Source of the DNA: Intoshia linei
Taxonomy: Eukaryota; Orthonectida; Rhopaluridae
Direction: 5' to 3'
NCBI GenBank assembly: GCA_001642005.1
Contig: LWCA01000427.1
Span: forward strand, 1 to 27,955
Length of the DNA stretch: 27,955 nucleotides
The notes under the pieces are model-generated. The model did not search any database, was not told where the DNA came from, and worked only from the letters and a program-made list of their open reading frames with translations. The translations under genes were made by a program, and so were the position numbers. Of this stretch, positions 10,901 to 20,689 are shown in pieces; within the stretch, counting starts at the first letter, position 1, and each line of letters starts with the position of its first letter.

Positions 10901-13900
10901 AATAATTAAACCATGGGTATTAGTTATAATAGTGTAAAAATTCAAATTAAAATATAAAAATAAACTTTGGCGTTACATAAATAAANCTTTTAGACATCCT
11001 TAGAAAAGGTTAAAAACTCTAATAAACTTTCTTAAAATAATAATTTATATATTAAAATACATAATTTGTATACCTTAAAAAAGTTGAAAATACAAAATTA
11101 ATTTGATTTTTAATAATTGTGAATAATTTCAATGAGCGTTAATTATTAATTTAATGTTAATCAATTATAATTCTTATGTAAAAGTTTTCCGCAACTACTT
11201 AATTCATCTATTTTCTGAGTCTTAATAAGTATTAACAAGATGAAATTATGTCATATCTAATCTTTTTGTTGATAATAAAAATATCAATTATGTAAATACA
11301 CTCATTTAGAAAAATAATAAATTATTAATTGGCCCATTCTTGTAACGCCCAAATGCTTAAATTCACAGATAAATAGATGTAGATGACAAAATAATATAAT
11401 ATATTGTCCAGAAATAGCTCTAAATTGACCACAGAAAAATTAAAAATATTTTAATTAGCATTAGTTTGGAGAGAAACAAATTACAATACTTAGATTTTAA
11501 CATTAAATGTGATTCATTCGAAATTCACAAAAAACACTTTTTAATGATCACTTTTAGTTTATCGAAGATTCTTGTGAATTTATAAATAAATGAGGAAAAT
11601 TAATTTATTTAATAGTTTAGTAGGAATGAAATCGACAGATACTACCAATAATTAAACCATGGGTATTGGTTATAATAGTGTAAAAATTCAAATTAAAATA
11701 TAAAAATAAACTTTGGCGTTACATAAATAAACTTTTTAAAATGAATATAGAATTTCAATACATTTTAAATGTAACATTTATTTATAATTTATTTTATTAG
11801 ATATGTAATGAAAGGATGCTCTCCAGTGTGTTCTCTTAGTATTATCATCATATCAATATCATGGCATTTTTCAATGCCAGCAAATTTTGTTTCGTTCCAT
11901 TTGTACTTTTTAACTCCACGACCTATTTCAATGAAGGTATTGGACATAACCTCTGAGCCGTACTAACAAATGTTATTGCATCATTGACAATAGGGGAATC
12001 ATGTCTTTTGGACATTATTGATTTTTGCACCATATGCTTCACTCGCCCCCCAATCCCATTAACAACACCCTTCCCATGTCTTGTTGCAAAAAATCTCCAA
12101 TGAATCTTGCATAAATATTTAGTTTATAAAATTTTTAATGTCTGTACAAGATATTTATTTTTAAATTCACCGTATGGTCCATCAGACCATACGATTACAG
12201 TTTTGTTTTTTACTTTATACATATCAAAAATTTGATTTAAATATGTTCTAACAGCATTTTTCCCTTTGGTCTCCATTGTCGGTACACAAAGCAAAAAGGT
12301 GTGTTTTTGTAGAGTCAAATACTGCCGTGGTAAATATATTCACCTGTGTGCGTGCCCATAAACCAGCTTGAATTTCATTTTGTGATTCACAACCATATGC
12401 CATTGCAAAATCCATTTTCACCACGATTATGTTGTTCATTGGATTGTTTGATAATAACGTATCATTTTTAAATGCAGAATGCTGCAAACGTTTCATTTTA
12501 CTGTCATGTGATAGTGTAATCAATGTAAGCATTTTGGTAGTCCTTCCTGACTCTGCTTATTAATAAATCTCGTGGCGATAAATTAATTAATAAAACTACT
12601 CTATTGTTTTTGTTTTTGCTCCATTGCCTCCAAGTTACAATATTTTCAGTAGGATCATTTCACTTTACAAATTTTGGACAATTTTTACATTGACCTTTAA
12701 AGCATTCTGAATTTAAATCGGTGTTACATAAAAAAAGGACCAGTCAGTAGACCATTTTAATGCATTCAATTTATTTAAAGTTTTCATGAATCATGCACTT
12801 GCACTGATCCTTTGGACAATTATTCATGAGAAAGACGTTATCAGGACGCAATTTACAGAAATTACTAAAGCCAATAATTTTTTTATCTTTACAAAATATA
12901 GTATGTGCTTTTCTAAGATAATACATCCAGTACATCCGAGGCATCACTTTTTTAATACCACATTTTATAATAGTCTTTGTTTGGTTCAGTGATATCCATG
13001 AAATGTCAGGATTTTGAAAAAACATTACAACCTTATCATTCATTATTAGTTCAGTTTCAACTATTTTCACAATATTTGAATCAAACTTTTCCTTAAAACT
13101 TCATTTATTATCATGGGCCAATTACTTTCGTTTTTAGGGAGTTCTTTAATCAACCTTGACTTTGCTTTACCTAAAATTTGTGGTGACATAAGGTGTTGGA
13201 TTAATTAATTAATTTTTTTGTTTTAACCGAAATTTCTGTACTCTCAATTTTGTCTGTCTGCCATTACAGAATTTTTTTGATTTTGATTTTATCAATTATC
13301 TTAGCCTATTTTTTAATTAAAATTAATTTTTTACATGTATATGATAAGAAATTATTTTATCAACGTAACAAATCGAAATTGGTCTATTTTTATTTTATAC
13401 AAAACTAGATATGTCGATTTATATTTATACTTAATATTCTGTAAAAACAAATTTTTATTTAACATACATCAAAGCGTCTATAAATAGTGTTTAAATATAA
13501 TTTTTTTGGCAGGTATTTTATAATTATTGTAAAATATAGGATTTATGCTCAACATTAAACCAAAAAAATAAATCAATTTAACATTTTAATTTTTGCTATT
13601 TTGATATTTAGTGTAGAGAATGGGCCTAATATTTTAAGATTCTAGTCCAGGGGTACTCAGACCTTGTTCACCACGGACCCATAATTTACTATAAAATTTG
13701 ATACGGACCACTAAAACGAAATTACTAGGAAAAAATTAAAAAATTAGATTAATATAAATTTAATAATTACAATATTTAATTGTTATTCGTATTTCTATTT
13801 TCAAAAATATTTTTCGCGGAGCGGCATTTGGGAACCGAAGGTCTAGTCTATATTTTATATTTAAGAGTTGACTGATAAACCAACAAAATAAAATTAATGA

Positions 13901-16900
13901 AAAGTAAAATTCTTTACTCAAGTAAATTTAATACGCGGCAAATTTTAAAACATGAAAATATCGTCCTCTGTTGGCTTATACTTGTTGGTTTTGATACGAT
14001 TTAAATACGATATTTATTTATTTTTATTTATATATATATATTATTATATATATTTAATTTTATTTTTTAGACCATTTTATTGAACAATAACAAAATTTCT
14101 TCACTTAGTAAAGTTCCGCTAACGTTTCCTACATCATCATTAAAAAATCTAACCCTCTCCGGAAATTTTATACCGAAATTATCTGAGGTATTTATTATAT
14201 AGAAATTTTGATTTGACATGATTACTATTTATAAATCTTTCAAAAATTTTAGAAAATTATTTTTATATTTTATTAAACTTTTTTGTTTACAAAATACCAT
14301 TATCATCTACTATCCAATTGATAGAATTTAGCGATTATAAACTTTGTTCAATGAAAATTTTGAATGATTTGATCAATAATGTCTGATTTGAAAGTGGATC
14401 TGATAAATTTAAGTGTTATAGTGAATATTAAAATTTTTTTCTAGCATTAGATTAATAAATTTTATTTTAGTTAACTTTCCTGTCCTGCTTAGTCAATTTA
14501 AAAGAACTTACATTGTTTGATAACCCAATATATTTTACAGAGTAATTTTTTTTAATTCCGTTTACTAGTACATTCTATTTGGTGCGATTTCATGATAACC
14601 CATAATTCTAATCTGCTGTTTCTAAACCTTTTTTCTTTTCAAGCAAATAACAAAATAGTAAATATTTTATATCTGTCAGGGAGCTGATAAAAATATGTAA
14701 TGGTGTGTATGATTTTGCAAGGAAAAACTACAAATTAAAATATAAAGTTGTTTCGGTATCAAAAATAAAAAAACTAATACAACTGATCCTACTTTAATGG
14801 TAAATAAATGGTAAATGGTAAATAGAGTTCACTTTTAATTATTCGCGGAGCACACATGAATTTTGCTTGGAAGCACCGGAAAGCACTAGTCTACTAATTG
14901 ATTTGTAATATAGGTTGTATTATTTTAGGTCTATATACCGCATAAATGGATTTGTACACAATTTTTGTAAAAATATTAAAGTCTTTGATTATATGAATAT
15001 TAAAAATCCACCTCCTTCAAAAATTTTTAACGAATCTACACACTCAAAATTCTTAAACTCGAGAAATCGATTGAATCAAACTGAAATCGTCGAAAATGTG
15101 TGTGTTTCTGATGTAATTGATGGAGAAATTGAATCTATCGAAAGGTATTAATTATTAAATTATTTAAAACTTAGTTAAAAGGTATACTATATAGTAGATA
15201 AAATGTATGACTTAATTAACTTTTATTAACGAAATATAGAAGGAAATTCTTTCTGGGAATTATACAATGTTTACATGAAATTATCTGACAACTAATATTA
15301 TTTAAAGTGTTAATCTAATGCAAGGTGCACAATCTACGGCTGTGGACAGTAAATATGATTGTATAAAATTTCAAGGGTAATATAAAATTTTTGACTTTGC
15401 CGAGCTTTTCTAATTAATTAAAACTTGCTGATATTAAAATTTAAAGAAACTATTTTATTAGATTTAAACTTTAGGTCCAAAGTAAAGATTTAAAGTTGAT
15501 AGTAGGAATACTGATCTTTACTGAGCACTGGTTCGCAATAATGGAAGAATCGACCTCTAAGGGCCGATTCAAGTTTTTCATACAATATAAAATGGACAAT
15601 TATAGTAGGGCTGTTCAAAAAATAATTTTTGAATTTTTATATTTGACCAATATTACAAAAACCCCTTTTTATGGAAAAAAACGCCCTGTGAGGTTAAATA
15701 TTTTATTTTTTCACTCCAATTGACTATGTTTTAATGGGTCGAACATTAATCGTATCCATGTTTAAAATAAAAAAGGGGGAAAATTGCGCGAAAACCTTAA
15801 AAAGAAAAACCACTTAATGTTTTTACGGTAAATTTTTCTAAAAATATTTTTTTAGGGGTTTTTAAGTACCCTCTTCAGCGTGGTATAGGGTATTTTCAAC
15901 AAAAATCAATATTTGTAGAAACGAACAACAGTAGATGTTCATTGATTACTTTTTTTAAAGATTCAATATAAATTGATATAGTGAGTGTCAAACTTATTTT
16001 GCAGCGTCCACCCTACACGAGCAAAAAAATTATTAGAAAACACATTTAAGTTATTTATTAAGTGTTTAATGTCGCAGAATATTATAATTATAATACCTGA
16101 AAAAAATTGGGCATATTTAATCTACATTGTTCATCTGAATTGTTTATAAAAATTTTCCATTTGGTGTCTATCCTTTTTTTTAAATTAAAATATCTTGTGG
16201 TAAACTGTGATTCATTAAACTGTGCTTACCAAAGAGGTCCGTACGGACCTCTTGTGGACCACTAATTAGAATGGGGATCTGTGCAAATTTTTAAATTTTA
16301 CTTTTCTTATATATGTACATGTTTATTTGAGTGTCAAAATTGTTAAAGATGTATGTATATCTGAGAAGACCTGAATTAAACTTAATATAGATACATTAGG
16401 GTGTCTTTTTTTTAAAATTGAGACGTGTAGTAAAAATATCAATTAAAATTATTCCATTTAAAGAATGCCGTTTAAATTTTATAAAATTAATTAATATTGA
16501 ATTCGCGGTGAGCAGTTAAAGTTTCACTTATAATGAAGCTATATGTAATAATAATAATTTTACCTTTTATCCATATTGTTAAAACGTTATATTTATCTAT
16601 GCGCATTTATTTAGTTATGATATTTCATATAATTATATTATTGATCTATATAAGACAAATAACTAAACGAAACATCGATTTTTTTGTAAATAAAATGTTT
16701 AAAATACAGAAACCTCGTTAACCAGAACTTAAATGTAATTTCAATAATGTGAGTTCATTTATATTTCAAAAATTATGTTATTTTTGGCCATAATCATCAT
16801 TTCGAGAAAATTTTTTAGTTTTAACTGAGTTCAAGGTACCAGGTTTCACAGTATCATATTTTTATATTTGATAAACTAACAACTTTCTGAATTTCTTCTT

Positions 16901-19900
16901 ACTTTTTTAATAATATTCGTGCTTTTTGAAATACAAATAATGTTCTTTCAGCTGTATCATTTACAGAGGAACCCTGTTGAACCTCGTCCATATTTGCTTC
17001 AAGATAATCTTGGTGTAGCATAAATTTTGTCAAAGAAAATTCAACAATTCGAGACATTGTTAAAGTTATTGTTTTCAGAATATTCCATCTTTTAATCATT
17101 TCACCTGGTTTTAAAAGTTTAATATTGATGTCGATCTTTTTAGAATCAAAATAAACCACAACATTTGAAACATCATTTACTATTGTTTTAAATATTTTAT
17201 AATCTTCATTTCTTTGAAAATTTCTTTTTTTTTGATTGTTTTCACTGAGATACACCAGCAAATCTGCAGCTCCACGGAGTGAAACATTTTTTTTTATCAC
17301 ATGACCGCCATGAATATTTTTGTTTTAGGTTAGAAAAATCAAAATAAACACTATCATCATCTGTAAAATACATTGAGTCTTTGTTAGAATGTATATGAGT
17401 GTAATATGAGTTTTTATAATTTTTTCTGTCCATTTGTTTTTTTTTGATATTTAATAAATTTTCTAATTGATTCCAATTATGGATGATTTATAGTAGTGGA
17501 TGCCATTAAACTAATTGCCATGATTTTGACAATTAAGGAATTCACTATCCTCAAAATGTGTCTTAGATTGATCATCTTTTGCGACTGAAATAATATTATC
17601 TAAATGATTACGATATACTTGAGCTCTAAGTAATGTTTGACTTCGTAGAATATTTCGATATTTATCAAACAATTTTTTGATTTTACATTTAATTATAATT
17701 AATGATATTATATTTAAACCAGTTTTAATATAAATGGAAAGATACTCTTTCGATACTTGTTGAAATCGGCGTACCTTCTTTGTTTCTTTTAACAATAATA
17801 ACCTCTTTAAATACATTTCTTACTGTAGGTATTTCCTATTATTGAAATTAAATGAAATATAATTTTCAATGATAATGTTTCCATTTCTTTGAAACATTTT
17901 AAAATAATTAAAAAATACATTAGTATGAAATATAACTTTTTTACATTATAAATGTTAAAACGTGCACTGCGAATTCGTTTATGATTATTTTTATAATTTT
18001 TTTACGGCTATATGCCTAAAAAAAATATTTTTATTCAGTTTAAATTTACATTTTTATCAAAAAAAAAAAAGTTAACACCCTAAGGTACATAGGTTTTGTC
18101 AATATTTTCAGATTAATAACAAAGAAATAAAAATAACCCATAAAATCAAAGAGTTAGCCTTATGATATTAGTGCGATACAAATCCCAAACAACCTAAACC
18201 TTGTTATTACAGGCCATAATGATTAGCTTATTAGTTTGAGTTATTTATTAGCTAGTCTGGTTAAATTTTAATTCGAGACACCAGTACCGTATAAAGAACC
18301 ACATACCCAACCTACTACATATATGTATATCGTATACTGTATATTGAAATGAATCAATTTTTTTAATTTGAATTATTTTTATAAATATTATAATTACAAT
18401 GATAATTTAGATTTCATATCTAGACTCGTGATTTTATTGAAATTGACTAAATATCTTGTAGTAAAACTTTTTTTAATCAAATTAAAATTTTAAACAATAA
18501 TCGATTTATTAATGGTTAAATTATTTTGAGAAAATGTATTTTATAATTATACATTATATTTTGTTGATTATAAACTTGTAACCAAACATTAAAATGTACA
18601 TTTTTTATTTTACGTTTATTAGAAAATATCATTGCTTGATAATCCCCAAATTGACACGTAAAAATCGATAATTTACATTGAAAAAATGAAATATTGATTT
18701 AATATAAATAAGCCGGTATCTTAATCAATTTTTATAAAAATATAATATTGACGGACTCTATTCACGTTTCTAATTTTATTATTATAAACAAAAATTGCAA
18801 GTCTGTTTATGTTTTATTGATTAAATTCATTTCTTGTCTTGATTCTCATATTTCAATTGTTGAATTTTCATATTTCGGATATTCAATTAATGATCATGTG
18901 TATATTTTTGTGAATTTCACATTTTGGAATTAATACATACACTTTATATACATTGAAAAATATATAAATAACAAATCGAAAATTTAATTATTAGTGTATC
19001 AATGAAACCAAAGCTTAATTATCAAAATCGACAGTCATTGCCACACATTTTGCCTCGAAAGCTAGTATATTTGTTAAATAAATCTATTAATTAATCTTTA
19101 GAATCAATTAATATTGAACAAAGGTTAATTTTTTTCACCATTGTATTGTTTAAAATAATTGAATCATTTTGTATTAATTCATTATTTTCATTACAATACT
19201 GATAAATTTAATACAATTTTTTGGTTGTATGGATATTGTATACAATAATATGCCGGTTAAATAATATTTAGATTTTGGAAAAAATAAAGATATGAATAAA
19301 AAGGCTGCTGGTAATTTTTAAAACCAATATATTTTAACTATATGGATACTTTAGATGATTTTAAAAGTATAGCAAATTCAAGTATGCTAGATTCGAATTC
19401 AGTTTATTTGCCGGTCAATGGGATTGAAAATTTGACGGATACTAAAGTTGCTAAAAAGGCAAATTTGACTTTTAGTTTGAAACGTAAACCAGTTAAAATT
19501 GATAAAATTAACAAAATTGCTTGGGACAATTTTAATTATACTGATAAGCAGCACGGTGCAGCTAAAATAATTCAAGCTGCATGGAGAGGCTACTTTACTA
19601 GAAAACAAAATGGGCAGGTTCTAAAATTTCGAAATTATCAAAAACAAAAGCGTATTTTCGATTACATTAATTACCTGTGTTCAGCGATTAAAAAGTATAC
19701 AGATCTTTATAATCGAGAGAGAAAAATGCGAATTTTACAAACGCATGCCATCAAAAAATTGTGGACTCAGGTTGCTAAACTTAAATTATGGCGCCAACAA
19801 GTTGATGAATCAAAGAAAAATTGTTCAGATGGTGCAATTCCTATCGATACTCAATCAGATTTTAGTTGTTCTAAAACAATGGATAGTGATTTGCTTAAAA

Positions 19901-20589
19901 ATTCACAAACTATTACCAATTTAAATGACAATCATAAGTTTTTAGAAATTAAAGTGTCGGAATTGGAAAAAAAGTTTTTCAAACTCGAACAATTGCATAA
20001 TGTAAAATTGAATTTCACGGACCATGATGGCACTGATAAAAATTATATTAAATGTATAGAATTGAAAATTCAAGAGTATGGATTTTTGGATAACTATATT
20101 ATTCTATCATGGACCAAGGAACCTAGTCAAGATTCTTTTTCACAGTTTATTATTTATGTCAACAAAGTTAAACACACTACTTTACCTTCTTCGCAATGTT
20201 GCGCTATCGTTTATATTAATGATGAAGATTATTATACTTTTAGCGTTTCTTTGTTTGTTGACAATGTTGAAGTTAATAATAGCAATTTGGTTAATTTTAA
20301 AAAGAGTCATGTTTTGAATCAAGGTTTAAATACACTTGATGCTGAAAATACCTCTTCTGATGTTATGTCCTTGGGGTATAACCAACCCATTGTATTGTCA
20401 GAATCTGAAAGTAGTGTCAATTCGAGGGAAACTAAAATGAAACAAAAATCTCTCTCTAATGTTTCTATTAGGGAATTTAATTCTTCGTCAGTTTCAGATA
20501 CTGCCATTTATCGGATTAATTCTAAACCTAAAATTGATAGACTAAGGACTCATTCTGAACGCTGCATTGAAAGTCTTCAACCAATGTAA
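7640..20589 (+). CDS. Cep97: Cep97-like LRR and IQ-motif protein (whole gene, six exons)
   Basis: Cep97 partners CP110 at the distal end of centrioles, limits centriole length and blocks premature cilium formation. Five exons encode N-terminal leucine-rich repeats and their C-terminal cap, and the last encodes an IQ motif, a coiled coil and a long tail: the Cep97 order. The LRR exons join cleanly: 7640-7906 (phase 0), 10310-10411 (phase 0), 14071-14187 (phase 0), 14471-14541 (leaves two bases), 14929-15144 (supplies one base and leaves two). The joined repeats read, for example, L-x-FLNLSFNKIELPP, then TILLNNNKISSLSKVP, then LKNLTLSGNFIPKLSE, then LKELTLFDNP, close to the vertebrate spacing. 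The join from 15144 to the last exon is not resolved. The gene covers 13 kb because introns are filled with transposons; coding length is about 670 codons. Another LRR-IQ centrosomal protein is possible but less likely. Confidence 0.8.
8169..9183. mobile_element. hAT element with perfect 8-bp target duplication
   Basis: The left end is CAGGGATGCACAAC (8169) and the right end GTTGTGCATCCCTG (to 9183), perfect 14-bp inverted repeats. The direct repeats CAATAGAC flank it at 8161-8168 and 9184-9191. It is 1,015 bp long with no transposase motif seen, so it is non-autonomous. It lies in the first Cep97-like intron. The interior contains an A+T-rich array of TTTTACC-type units at about 8430-8830 that belongs to another MITE family. 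Confidence 0.9.
8431..8830. repeat. Decayed nested MITE with TTTTACCAA-type units
   Basis: It begins CAATGCTTCTCATGGGAGTG at 8431, matching the left end of the MITE at 21081 (CAGTGCTTCTCATGGGGGTG). Several loosely repeated units of about 80 bp follow, of the kind AAAACCAAAATTTTACCAAC then AAAAATC. No right terminus is recognisable. It was probably inserted into the hAT element at 8169-9183. Confidence 0.6.
9728..10081. mobile_element. Two isolated hAT-type left ends
   Basis: CAGTAATTCTTAACCTTTTT at 9728 and CAGTGGTTCTCAACGGTGG at 10039 are both standard hAT terminal-repeat starts in the same orientation. No matching right ends or flanking duplications were found before exon 2 at 10310. They are most likely truncated MITE copies in Cep97-like intron 1. 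Confidence 0.45.
10310..10411 (+). CDS. Cep97: Cep97-like exon 2
   Basis: The acceptor TTTATTTAG precedes 10310 and the donor GTAATT follows 10411. The exon has 34 codons, phase 0 at both ends, and encodes one leucine-rich repeat (LQFLNLSFNKIELPP). About 150 bp downstream lies the first copy of a long direct repeat. Confidence 0.75.
10563..10990. repeat. Long direct repeat, copy 1
   Basis: About 428 bp is nearly identical to 11331-11736, including the GGCCCATTCT terminus, a shared CTTTTAGTTTATCGAAGATT segment and the closing CTTTGGCGTTACATAAATAA. It carries an extra block of about 22 bp compared with copy 2. An ambiguous base (N) at 10986 sits at the very end of the copy. Confidence 0.9.
11331..11736. 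repeat. Long direct repeat, copy 2
   Basis: This is the partner of 10563-10990, by eye well over 90% identical apart from one indel. It adjoins the transposase coding remnant directly, so this copy is in the native position as the element's transposase-3' end. About 340 bp of unrelated A+T-rich sequence separates the copies. Confidence 0.9.
11860..13190 (-). pseudogene. Broken transposase-like gene of the GGCCCATTCT element
   Basis: Minus-strand segments in successive frames align end to end with a family widespread in animal genomes, including insects, cnidarians and fish. In order: MSPQILGKAKSRLIKELPKN (from 13190), then ISWISLNQT, FSNFCKLRPDNVFLMNN, CKCMIHENF (to about 12786), then VKMDFAMAYGCESQNEIQAG, TQVNIFTTAVFDSTKTH, then VIVWSDGPYGEFKN (about 12250-12150), and finally IHWRFFATRHGKGVVNGIGG and a tail to about 11860. 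The Cys/His cluster (C-x-C-x-x-HENF) and repeated Asp-bearing strands (DF, SDGP) suggest a DDE/D nuclease fold. Frame breaks near 13090, 12700 and 12290 and after 12160 show it is dead. Confidence 0.8.
13648..13840. mobile_element. Small hAT-type MITE
   Basis: It starts CAGGGGTACTCAGACCTT at 13648 and ends TTTGGGAACCGAAG at 13840, weak inverted partners. Flanks TTCTAGTC (13640-13647) and GTCTAGTC (13841-13848) share seven of eight bases, starting just 21 bp beyond the previous transposon. The subterminal TTCGCGGAGC recurs at 14841, followed by GGAAAGCACT, which suggests a second related right end there. Confidence 0.65.
14071..14187 (+). CDS. Cep97: Cep97-like exon 3
   Basis: The acceptor TATTTTTTAG precedes 14071 and the donor GTATTT follows GAG at 14187. 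The 39 codons, phase 0 at both ends, encode two LRR segments: ILLNNNKISSL and LKNLTLSGNFIPKL, the second preceded by a P-x-T-x-P loop as in Cep97. This is the strongest single piece of family evidence in the LRR part. Confidence 0.85.
14471..14541 (+). CDS. Cep97: Cep97-like exon 4
   Basis: The acceptor TTTATTTTAG precedes 14471 and the donor GTAATT begins at 14542. It encodes LTFLSCLVNLKELTLFDNP, the last LRR with the N-P of the cap, and leaves two bases (GA) for the next exon. Confidence 0.8.
14929..15144 (+). CDS. Cep97: Cep97-like exon 5 (LRR C-terminal cap)
   Basis: The acceptor TATTTTAG precedes 14929. Its first base completes GAG with exon 4, giving E-S-IYRINGFVHNFCKNIKVF. This matches the YR-x-x-I-x-x-x-C-x-NL-x-V-x-D cap that follows Cep97 repeats. 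The donor after AG at 15144 is GTATTA. About 45 acidic and polar residues follow the cap. Confidence 0.8.
15321..15505. mobile_element. Decayed inverted copy of the 8169-9183 hAT family
   Basis: CAAGGTGCACAATCTACGGC resembles the complement of the right end of the 8169-9183 element. The following ATTTAAAGAAACTATTTTAT then TTTAGGTCCA matches the complement of its 8260-8340 interior. The copy is short, internally deleted and diverged. It lies just past Cep97-like exon 5. Confidence 0.6.
16232..16253. repeat. Perfect 22-bp palindrome
   Basis: AAGAGGTCCGT is followed immediately by its exact complement, with no loop. It contains a central GTAC. The GGTCCGTACGGACC core resembles the ACGGACC boxes inside the hAT MITE at 13648, so it may be a junction of two MITE ends. 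It lies in the long intron before the last Cep97-like exon. Confidence 0.75.
16865..17816 (-). pseudogene. Transposon-derived gene remnant, VNDTAER family
   Basis: Three minus-strand segments form one broken gene. Segment 1 (17816-17511) holds KLFDKYRNILRSQ and the helix LDNIISVAKDD, like the N-terminal LFDIAH region of a large uncharacterised, repeat-associated animal protein family. Segment 2 (17433 to about 17290) and segment 3 (about 17295-16899) join through a one-base frame change in a run of nine A at about 17287-17295. Segment 3 shows NVVVYFDSKKI, like the family's V-V-H-x-D-G-K strand, and ends SSVNDTAERTLFVFQ, the family's hallmark VNDTAERG. After the stop at 16899 the same frame still reads EEIQKVV. 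The several hundred residues usually between those two motifs are missing, so the copy has an internal deletion as well as frameshifts. Confidence 0.7.
17817..19341. other. Remainder of the last Cep97-like intron, no gene seen
   Basis: About 1.5 kb of A+T-rich DNA. No mobile-element termini or coding similarity were recognised. A frame at 18748-18933 has no family features. An unrecognised small Cep97-like exon could hide here, because the exon 5 to last exon join is unresolved. Confidence 0.4.
19342..20589 (+). CDS. Cep97: Cep97-like last exon: IQ motif, coiled coil, possible FN3-like fold
   Basis: An uninterrupted frame of 415 codons ends at TAA 20587-20589. Residues are counted from ATG 19342. 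An IQ motif lies at 76-88 (IIQAAWRGYFTRK), the calmodulin-type signature. A basic helical region follows at about 95-155, a short coiled coil at about 200-222 (LEIKVSELEKKFFKLEQL), then an alternating hydrophobic region at about 236-320 that looks like a fibronectin-III sandwich. The tail is rich in serine. The true exon start is uncertain. No AG acceptor lies between the preceding stop near 19310 and the ATG. The AG at 19366-19367 would give the correct phase for exon 5. A separate gene starting at 19342, or an unseen intervening exon, cannot be excluded. Confidence 0.8.
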   Translation: MDTLDDFKSIANSSMLDSNSVYLPVNGIENLTDTKVAKKANLTFSLKRKPVKIDKINKIAWDNFNYTDKQHGAAKIIQAAWRGYFTRKQNGQVLKFRNYQKQKRIFDYINYLCSAIKKYTDLYNRERKMRILQTHAIKKLWTQVAKLKLWRQQVDESKKNCSDGAIPIDTQSDFSCSKTMDSDLLKNSQTITNLNDNHKFLEIKVSELEKKFFKLEQLHNVKLNFTDHDGTDKNYIKCIELKIQEYGFLDNYIILSWTKEPSQDSFSQFIIYVNKVKHTTLPSSQCCAIVYINDEDYYTFSVSLFVDNVEVNNSNLVNFKKSHVLNQGLNTLDAENTSSDVMSLGYNQPIVLSESESSVNSRETKMKQKSLSNVSIREFNSSSVSDTAIYRINSKPKIDRLRTHSERCIESLQPM

Positions 20590-20689
20590 TTTATTTTTTA
20601 TTGTTTTTAGAGGAGTTTTATTGGTAGGTTCTATTAATTGATTACTTTTTAGTAGTCTTTACACTTCTATACGTTTGTACTTGTATAAT

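Larger units (their letters stand above)
10563..13626. mobile_element. TIR DNA transposon, GGCCCATTCT ends, TAAT duplication
   Basis: The left end begins GGCCCATTCTTGTAAC at 10563 and the right end is its inverted match AGAATGGGCC, finishing at 13626. TAAT flanks both sides (10559-10562 and 13627-13630), a 4-bp target duplication. A second copy of the left end starts at 11331, so the unit may be either 10563-13626 or 11331-13626. The second choice lacks a matching flank. The minus strand carries a broken transposase. A 4-bp duplication with this protein type would fit a Sola-like superfamily, but that assignment is from memory and uncertain. The element lies in Cep97-like intron 2. Confidence 0.7.

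Noticed and set aside
12786-12992. Open frame on the plus strand opposite the HENF transposase segment
   Set aside because: It is the shadow of the minus-strand transposase-like frame, which has clear family motifs.
14030-14056. TA microsatellite next to Cep97-like exon 3 as a possible promoter
   Set aside because: It is simple sequence in the intron, directly upstream of a splice acceptor tract; no evidence of a start site.
16533-16721. Hydrophobic 62-codon frame that could be a small membrane protein
   Set aside because: Composition follows the A+T bias (Ile, Leu, Tyr, Lys); no signal of selection, lies in a transposon-filled intron.
19399-19608. Minus-strand and other-frame open readings within 19342-20589
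   Set aside because: All are shadows of the strong plus-strand IQ-motif exon.
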